Assembly (NCBI GenBank): GCA_047967505.1
Contig: CM106538.1
Length of the DNA stretch: 64,000 nucleotides
Source: Dipteris shenzhenensis
Taxonomy: Eukaryota; Polypodiophyta; Polypodiopsida; Gleicheniales
Direction: 5' to 3' (one strand)
Shown: piece by piece, positions 39,501 through 48,500 of the stretch
How the letters are laid out: each line of letters begins with the position of its first letter
How positions within the stretch are numbered: the first letter of the stretch is position 1
Notes under the pieces: model-generated
What the model saw: the letters and a program-made list of their open reading frames with translations, nothing else
The model's database searches: none
What the model was told of the DNA's origin: nothing
Position numbers and translations under genes: made by a program

Positions 39501-42500
39501 GTAGATGGACACACACCTCTTGGCACAAGAGGCTTTGTAAAATCTCTTAGGACAGTTTGATTGATCACTTCATATGATAGTGTTAGGGATACTCATCAAA
39601 TAGGCGCAGGATATGCAAACCATAGGATCTAATGACCTTTCTCTCCCTCTCGACATGACAGGTTGGAGCCCGTAAATGGCAACCCATAGGAGCGAGTCCT
39701 AACCACCGGGGGATCTTAGCGACACTCTAGAGTCTTTCATCGGAGATTGGGTGGCTCTCAGGGCAAGCATAGCCCTCTCCAAGACCATACCTTCTAGATA
39801 ACCTAATCTGATACCATGTTAATGTTGCACATTGTGGAAGCACAAAGAGAGAGAGAGAGAGAGAGAGAGAAAGAAAGAAAGAAAGATATATTGACGTCCG
39901 TGGAAGACCACACGGGCCTATGGGACTGTCATCCTGCTTCAACATGTATCCACTTGCTTGGTACTATTTCTTTTTGTTTTTCAATAGTATGCTTATTAAG
40001 AAATGAAATGTTTTCCTTCTGTTCAGTTACGGACAATGGGGACTAGGTCTAGCATTTGAGGGTGGACCCCCTTGCTTGGGGTTATGGGCATTAGTGACCC
40101 ACAAGAGTGATGGCCTCTCTTTGAGAGGGACATCTAGAAACCACACCCCACCTGAGTACCCAAACATGGGACCAATCAAATGCACAGATTGCATACCGAC
40201 CTAGGAACCATTCAAGAGAATGTTCCCTGAGCTTTGGGTGTGGGCCTGGCAGCATGCCAAGAGTAATGGAGATACAAGATAAGACGACAAACAAATGAGC
40301 TCAGTATGGCTCAATTATGACCTTAGAGTACGTCAATAGATAGTCTAAGCTGTTAGGAACCCGTGGGTGCGATCAGAATTAAATTCTGACAACTTTGAAA
40401 TTTTAGGGTTTTTGGGAGTGACGTGGCAGCTGACACGTGGCAGACTGCCACATGGAATCTGAGCTGGCAGGTCAGTCCACCTGTCCCACACGTGGCAGCA
40501 TGCATGGCAAGTGGCAGGGCATGCAGGCCAAGTGTTTGGCCCCAAATCTGGTAGATTTGGGGCAGGGTGTGGGCTGTCCTCTTTGGGACTGCAGCCCACC
40601 AAAAATCTGGGACAAGTGTCCACCTTCCACTCTAGGCCTAGGGGGGGGGCTGAGCCTATAAAAGAAGGCCTCTCCCCTTCATTCCACACATGAAAATTTC
40701 GTCACTTTTCTTCTCCCTCCTTTTGGATGATGCAGCAGAACCTCTCCAGCTCCTTGGGTGCAGCCAGCTTCTCCCCAGGCCATTCGCTCACCTCAGCAGC
40801 ACTTTCTCTCTCTACAACAGCACATTCTCTCTCTACAGTTCCAGCCCCTCCTCTCCAGAAATCTGCCACCTCTCAGCTCTTCTGGAACAGCAGCAGCATC
40901 CTCTCTCCTTCACCTAGCCTGGAGCAGCCACAGCCCCTTTCTCTCTCCTGCTGCAGTTTTTCTCTCTCTACTGCAGAATTTCTCTCTCTACTGTTCCAGC
41001 CCATTTCCCTTGCAGAAATCTGCCTTTCTGTGCACCTCTGGAACAGCAGCAGCTCCTCTCTTACATCTCCTCCCTTGGGATCAGCATTGGCACTCTCTCT
41101 CTACAGCTATCACTCCATAAAAGCTTTCTCTTTCTAGCCTACAGGCTGTTTTTCTAAGCTGTTCTCATTCCAGCCCCATTTCCACTCTCCTCACCCAAGG
41201 TAGCTTCAGAGGCATCAAGGACTTCATCTACAAAAGGGTCAAGTCACGAAGGGAGCCTGTATTGTCAAGTCTATCTTTCTAGAAACTAGTGTTTGTCTCT
41301 AATGTTGGATGTAAGTGGTGATTGTTGCAGGCTTCTTCCTTGTGTATTGGGCAAGCCAAGAGCTGAAACCTGAGCTTGGAGTCCTCCTTTTTGTTGTCTA
41401 CCTTGTACATATGCTCGAGTCTTGTATCTAGGTCCTAGGTTTTCACTGAGTTCATCAGTTTGGAAGGTGCATTGCACCTTGGTCTTGTATCTCCATTTTC
41501 AAGAATAAAGTGAGCCTGGATAAGGGGGGGGGGGGGGCCGTCTTGGCCCCTCAATCATATTGCATTCTCCAATGATGTCACTTTGTGTTTAAGCTGTATA
41601 AGTCTTAATTCCAGCTTAATTGCAAACTCTTAAGTTCAAGTATATGTGTTTGGCAACTCGCAATCATCTCATTCAAATGCCTCTGCAAAATCCGTTGTTT
41701 GAATTGATAGAAAGCACCGAGTAGTTTACATTGGTATCAGAGCTTAGGCAGTGGTCCTGTACTCTGTGCTTTCTCTTGTTGAGTCTCTCCTTCATTGAGT
41801 TATCTTGTCATCATGGCAGCCAATGGACCTGACCCTCCTCCTAACCTGCATGAGTTGAGTGCTCTCTTGGCAAACATTGCTCAACAGGTTCAAGTGCTGG
41901 AAAGCAGCCAAGCAGGAACTCATGACATAGGGCCCCAATCCCAAGGAAGAGGCCATGCAGACAACACCAACTCCAACAAGGAGGGAAGATCATCCTCTTC
42001 TTCCCCTCCTCGAGGTAGACGGCGTCATCAGAGTCCATCTCCTTCGAGACGTCCACGGAGACGAAGGTATGCAAAGCATAAGGTACCTCTTGGAGATAAG
42101 CTCTTCAAGTTTACCAAGTACAAGGGAGAGGACAAGCCCGAGGTCTTGCTAGCCTGGATCCGAGACCTCGAGTATTTCTTTGAGGGGGACGAGTACGAAG
42201 ACAAGGCGAAGATCCGGTTTGCCGTCCTGCACATGCAAGACCGTGCTTCACTCTGGTGAGCAGCTATGGTCAACACTGGACAGCAAGCCCACACCTGGAA
42301 GCACTTCAAGAAGAACTTGATGAGGCACTTCCTGCCTAAGGAGTTTAAGAGAGATACAATGGTGCAGTGGGACATCCTCCGCCAACGCCAAGAAGAGAAA
42401 GTCAGTGAGTATGTTGATCGTTTTTGGGATACTTTGTTAAAAGTTCAAGCATTCAGTAGGAAGGATAAAAAAGAGCAGCAAAGGAAGTTCTTTGCTGGCC

Positions 42501-45500
42501 TACGGTATATCGTTCAGCATGAGGTGGACATTGCCACTCCTACTTCTCTCGAAGACACCATCAACATCGCCTTGAAGGTGGAGAAGAAACAATCTTTCTC
42601 CAACAAGCGGAATGGCAGCAACAACAAGCGGAAGTCCCAGGGAACCTCTTCCAAGGAACAAAAGGGTAAGGAGACAGCAAAGGACGCACCAAAAGAGCAA
42701 AAGTCAGCCAGCCAGCCTCCTTCGAAGAAAGCAGCCCGCACTTTCAGCTCATTGTCTCCACAACAGAAGCAAAAGTATTACTCCGAAGGGCGGTGTTTCA
42801 AGTGTGGCGATCGAGGCCACAACTTCTACGAATGCCCTCAAGCTGCCAAAAACAGCAGCAACAAAGAAGCAGCCCTCAAAAAGCCAGTTTTGGTAGTCAA
42901 CAAGATGGAAGCACCTCCAGAAAAGGGAGCTGTAAACGACACCCATAGTTTGTTGAAAACATGGGGTCAGGTAAAGGATCAATCCGCTTTGTTTTTGTTC
43001 AATAGTGGAGCTACTCACAACTTTATTTCTCATGAGATGGCACAGAACTTGGGGATAGCCCCAGAGGATAAAGGAGAAGCCTTGGAGGCAACTGCAGCCT
43101 TCAAGAACCAAGAAGAGAAGGTGTACCCCATCATCGGCAAGCTTTGGGTACACATCCAGGGGTACTTGGATCATCTACCCTTCATGGTGGCACCACTTCA
43201 AGGATCAGATGTAATTCTCGGCATGCCCTGGCATAAGCAAGTCAACCCCCGAATTGATTATGTGAAGAATATTCTAACCCTCCAACATAAGGGTAGAGAT
43301 GTGAGCATTACAGCGAGAGTTTCAGGAAACACCATTCCTATGGTAAGTCATGCACGATCTCCCAATTTGCTTAAGAAAGGAGTATGTTCTTTTCTAGTGT
43401 TTGTACGCGATAAGCAACCAAGTGAAGAAAAGTCAGATCCTCTCACAAAAGAAAGATTAGATTTCCTTCAGGAATTCTCTAGTTGCTTCTCTCAGGAACT
43501 TCCTAGTCACGTCCCTCCTGAGAGACCAAAGGATCACAAAATTGACATAGTTCCAGGGTCTTCACCTCCAAATAGACCCCCATATAGAGTTAGTCAGTCT
43601 CAACAAGATGAAATCTTCAAGCAAGTCCAAGAACTCTTGGACAAGGGATTGATCCAGCCCAGTAGTTCTTCTTTTTGCTCTCCTGTCCAAAAGAAGGATA
43701 AAACCTTCAGGATGTGCATAGACTATAGAGCCTTAAACAAACAGACGGTTAAGAATCGTTTCCCAATTCCTCGTATAGACGATATCTTTGATCGTTTAGG
43801 AGAATTTGAAATTTTCAGCCGCATAGATCTTAAGAGTGGCTACCATCAAGTACGAGTTGTACCTAAGGACATTCATAAAATAGCCTTCTGAACCACATTT
43901 GGGCTGTATGAATATATGGTAATGCCATTTGGCCTTACTAATGCCCCAGCCACGTTCAATCGACTGATGGAACAGTTGTTTAGGAACTATAGACAGTTCA
44001 CTGCCATCTTCTTTGATGACATCCTCATTTTCAGCAAGAATGAGGAAGAGCATAAGGAACATCTAAAGATTGTATTTCAAATCTTAGCTGAAAATGCTCT
44101 TCACATCAATGAGAAGAAGTGAGTTCTTTCTTCCTGAGATTCACTATCTTGGTCACATTATCTCACGAGAAGGTGTCCGTATGGACCCAACCAAGATACA
44201 GACAATTGTAGAGTGGCCTGACTTGAAGAATGCCCATGAGGTAAGGTCTTTTCTAGGCCTATGCTCATATTACCGAAGGTTTATTTGGCATTGTGCTGAA
44301 CTTGCAGCCCCTCTACATGATCTCACTAAGAAAAATCTGAAGTTCAGATGGACCCAAAAAGAAAAGGACTCTTTTAATGCTCTAAAGCATGCCCTGACTA
44401 CAGCTCCTGTACTTATCATTCCTGACTTAAGGAAACCATTCCTAGTAGCAGCTGATGCCAGTGGCGATTGCCTTGGGGCTTCTCTTACCCAGGATGGTCA
44501 TGCTGTGGCCTTTGAAAGTCGACGACTAAGAGATGTTGAACTTCATTATGATATCTATGAAAAAGAACTCTTAGCTGTAATTCATGCTCTCAAACTTTGG
44601 AAACATTATCTTTTAGGGATAGATTTTCTTGTAAAAACTGATCATGAAAGTCTTAAATATTTTCTAACTCAACCTCTGATCAGAGAGAGACATATGAAAT
44701 GGTCTACCGTTCTGCAATCATTTCATTTTCAGATACAATATACTCCTGGAAAAGAGAATGTAGTGGCTGATGCCCTTTCTCGTAGACCACGGCTTCACCA
44801 TATTTTAGTTCCCTATCATGATGAGCTAACAGCCCTCAAAGAATTCTATGAGGGAGATGCTGATTTTGCTCAGCCATGGGCACATTTGAAAGATGGAGGC
44901 ACCCATCATTCCTACCACATCAGGGATGGCTATTTATTCATGGAGAACAAACTATGTATCACAAAGCAGCTTAGATCTAAAGTGATGGAGGAAAGCCATA
45001 ACCCACCCTATGCTGGTCATAGGGGTATTGTGGCCACCTTTTCAGCCATGGATAAATTTTTCTACTGGCCTAACATGAAAAAGGACACTGCTGCCTACAT
45101 TTTAGCTTGTCTCGCATGTCAAAAAGCTAAGTATAAGAGAGGAAAACCCAAGGGTTTACTTCAGCCCCTACCCATTCCTGAGAGACCATGGGAACACATC
45201 ACCATGGACTTCATTACAAGAATTCCCAGGACCAATCAAAATCATGACATGATTTGGGTGATAGTAGATCGATTCAGCAAGCAAGCCCACTTCATTCCTT
45301 GCAGAAAGAATCTCAAGGCACCTGAAGCTGCCCATTTATTTATTAGACACATCTTTAGACACCACGGCATGCCCAAGTCTATAGTATCAGATAGAGACTC
45401 AAAGTTCACTAGTAACTTCTTGCAGGGTTTGTTTGAGAACCTTGGAACTCTTCTAAGTTTCTCCTCAGCTTTTCATCCTCAAACGGATGGCCAAACTGAA

Positions 45501-48500
45501 GTTACGAATAGTACACTCTTGGATTTGCTGAAATTTTATGTGCATGACCAGCAAACCTTTTGAAAGAAATTCCTTCCTCTTGTGGAGTTTGCTTATAACA
45601 ACACAATTCATTCCTCCACTGGAAAAGCTCCTTTCGAAATTGTATATGGTAGATCTTTACCAACTCCACTCATGCAAACAAAAGAAAAAATCTTTGCCGC
45701 TGATCAATTCGTGGAGAATTATGACTCTGCTTATGCCACGGTTCGAGCAGCCATTCAAAAGCCCGGTTAAAAACCAAAGTGGGCAAAAAGCGCATCTACT
45801 TCAAGCTATCCTTTCGATATTATGGTCCTTTTCAGGTGTTGCAGGTAATAAATGATGTCTCAGTCCGATTGAGACTTCCAGAGCATTGGAAGATCCACAA
45901 TGTCTTCCACGTAAGCTTGGTGAAACCCTTCATTGGGGAACCACCTCAAGAGCCCACACTGGACGATGCACCTGAAGTAGAGGACACTGAGATCTTGTTG
46001 ATCCCAAGCAAATTATTTTGCATAACTTCACTACGGGACGTCGAGGCACGACTCGCAAAATGTACCTTTTGAAGTTCAGAGGGCTCCCATCCACCGATGC
46101 CCAATGGGTGTACAGATCTACATTTCAGGAGTGTCCTGAAATCCTAGATGCTTATGAGGAAGCATTTCAGTTGCGGACAACCGAATGAAAGACGGAGGGA
46201 ATGTCATCCTGCTTCAACATGTATCCACTTGCTTGGTACTATTTCTTTTCGTTTTTCAATAGTATGCTTATTAAGAAATGAAATGTTTTCCTTCTGTTCA
46301 GTTACGGACAATGGGGACTAGGTCTAGCATTTGAGGGTGGACCCCCTTGCTTGGGGTTATGGGCATTAGTGACCCACAAGAGTGATGGCCTCTCTTTGAG
46401 AGGGACATCTAGAAACCACACCCCACCTGAGTACCCAAACATGGGACCAATCAAATGCACAGATTGCATACCGACCTAGGAACCATTCAAGAGAATGTTC
46501 CCTGAGCTTTGGGTGTGGGCCTGGCAGCATGCCAAGAGTAATGGAGATACAAGATAAGACGACAAACAAATGAGCTCAGTATGGCTCAATTATGACCTTA
46601 GAGTACGTCAATAGATAGTCTAAGCTGTTAGGAACCCGTGGGTGCGATCAGAATTAAATTCTGACAACTTTGAAATTTTAGGGTTTTTGGGAGTGACGTG
46701 GCAGCTGACACGTGGCAGACTGCCACATGGAATCTGAGCTGGCAGGTCAGTCCACCTGTCCCACACGTGGCAGCATGCATGGCAAGTGGCAGGGCATGCA
46801 GGCCAAGTGTTTGGCCCCAAATCTGGTAGATTTGGGGCAGGTTCTGGGCTGTCCTCTTTGGGACTGCAGCCCACCAAAAATCTGGGACAAGTGTCCACCT
46901 TCCACTCTAGGCCTAGGGGGGGGGCTGAGCCTATAAAAGAAGGCCTCTCCCCTTCATTCCACACATGAAAATTTCGTCACTTTTCTTCTCCCTCCTTTTG
47001 GATGATGCAGCAGAACCTCTCCAGCTCCTTGGGTGCAGCCAGCTTCTCCCCAGGCCATTCTCTCACCTCAGCAGCACTTTCTCTCTCTACAACAGCACAT
47101 TCTCTCTCTACAGTTCCAGCCCCTCCTCTCCAAAAATCTGCCACCTCTCAGCTCTTCTGGAACAGCAGCAGCATCCTCTCTCCTTCACCTAGCCTGGAGC
47201 AGCCACAGCCCCTTTCTCTCTCCTGCTGCAGTTTTTCTCTCTCTACTGCAGAATTTCTCTCTCTACTGTTCCAACCCATTTCCCTTGCAGAAATCTGCCT
47301 TTCTGTGCACCTCTGGAACAGCAGCAGCTCCTCTCTTACATCTCCTCCCTTGGGATCAGCATTGGCACTCTCTCTCTACAGCTATCACTCCATAAAAGCT
47401 TTCTCTTTCTAGCCTACAGGCTGTTTTTCTAAGCTGTTCTCATTCCAGCCCCATTTCCACACTCTCCTCACCCAAGGTAGCTTCAGAGGCATCAAGGACT
47501 TCATCTACAAAAGGGTCAAGTCACGAAGGGAGCCTGTATTGTCAAGTTTATCTCATTTACAGCACTATTTCATGTTGTTTCTACTATCTTTCTAGAAACT
47601 AGTGTTTGTCTCTAATGTTGGATGTAAGTGGTGATTGTTGCAGGCTTCTTCCTTGTGGATTGGGCAAGCCAAGAGCTGAAACCTGAGCTTGGAGTCCTCC
47701 TTTTTGTTGTCTACCTTGTACATATGCTCTTGAGTCTTGTATCTAGGTCCTAGGTTTTCACTGAGTTCATCACTTTGGAAGGTGCATTGCACCTTGGTCT
47801 TGTATCTCCATTTTCAAGAATAAAGTGAGCCTGGATAAGGGGGGGGGGGCCGTCTTGGCCCCTCAATCATATTGCATTCTCCAATGATGTCACTTTGTGT
47901 TTAAGCTGTATAAGTCTTAATTCCAGCTTAATTGCAAACTCTTAAGTTCAAGTATATGTGTTTGGCAACTCGCAATCATCTCATTCAAATGCCTCTGCAA
48001 AATCCGTTGTTTGAATTGATAGAAAGCACCGAGTAGTTTACATACAAGGTACAAAGTACACCAAAAGGATGATCTCATACAAGCCCCTGTGGGCTAGAGC
48101 AAAGGGCGTGCGTGCTAAGGCCCTTGCGGCGTGCTAATACTACTAAGTTGAAAAAATGAAAAACGGAAAACTTGATTAAGTGAATTTAGCTCCCTAGTGC
48201 AAGGTCTCGAACCTAGATCGAGTCGCGGACGTGCGCCTGTATCCTAGCGTGGCAGATCCAAGGCCTTCAAGCGCCACCTGGTGGTATGGGACACTAGGCT
48301 GGTTGGGATCTAGTTGGGAGTTTGTGCCAGTAACTCAGCTCGTGGCTCGGAGGATACATCTCATGATTCGAGATCATATATCGTAGATGTCGTGGTTGGG
48401 TGGTCAGCACCCTGCTCAGATTCCGATTCGAGATCATGTCTCGTAGATGTCGTGGTTGGGTGGTGAACAGCCTGCTCAGATTACTCATGTTTCTGGTGTT

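Larger units (their letters stand above)
39927..41730 (+). repeat. gypsy-1 5' LTR (1,804 bp)
   Basis: Begins tgtcatcctgcttcaac, ends gagtagtttaca. TATA at 40657, aataaa at 41504, a run of about 16 G at 41526-41541. It lacks the 38-bp segment present in the 3' LTR at about 47551-47589. Confidence 0.93.
39927..48042 (+). mobile_element. gypsy-1: nearly complete young Ty3-gypsy element, 8,116 bp
   Basis: 5' LTR 39927-41730, PBS 41732, gag-pol 41813-46188, PPT, 3' LTR 46202-48042. The LTRs differ by roughly ten substitutions in 1.8 kb plus a 38-39-bp indel and G-run length, so insertion is recent relative to everything else here. The C-terminal chromodomain-like region points to the chromovirus branch. 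No matching 5-bp target duplication is seen (gggac left, tacaa right). Confidence 0.93.

Noticed and set aside
40690-41137. Ser/Leu-rich ORFs in the gypsy-1 LTR (repeated at 46965-47412)
   Set aside because: They arise from TC-rich LTR sequence downstream of the TATA box; no domain.
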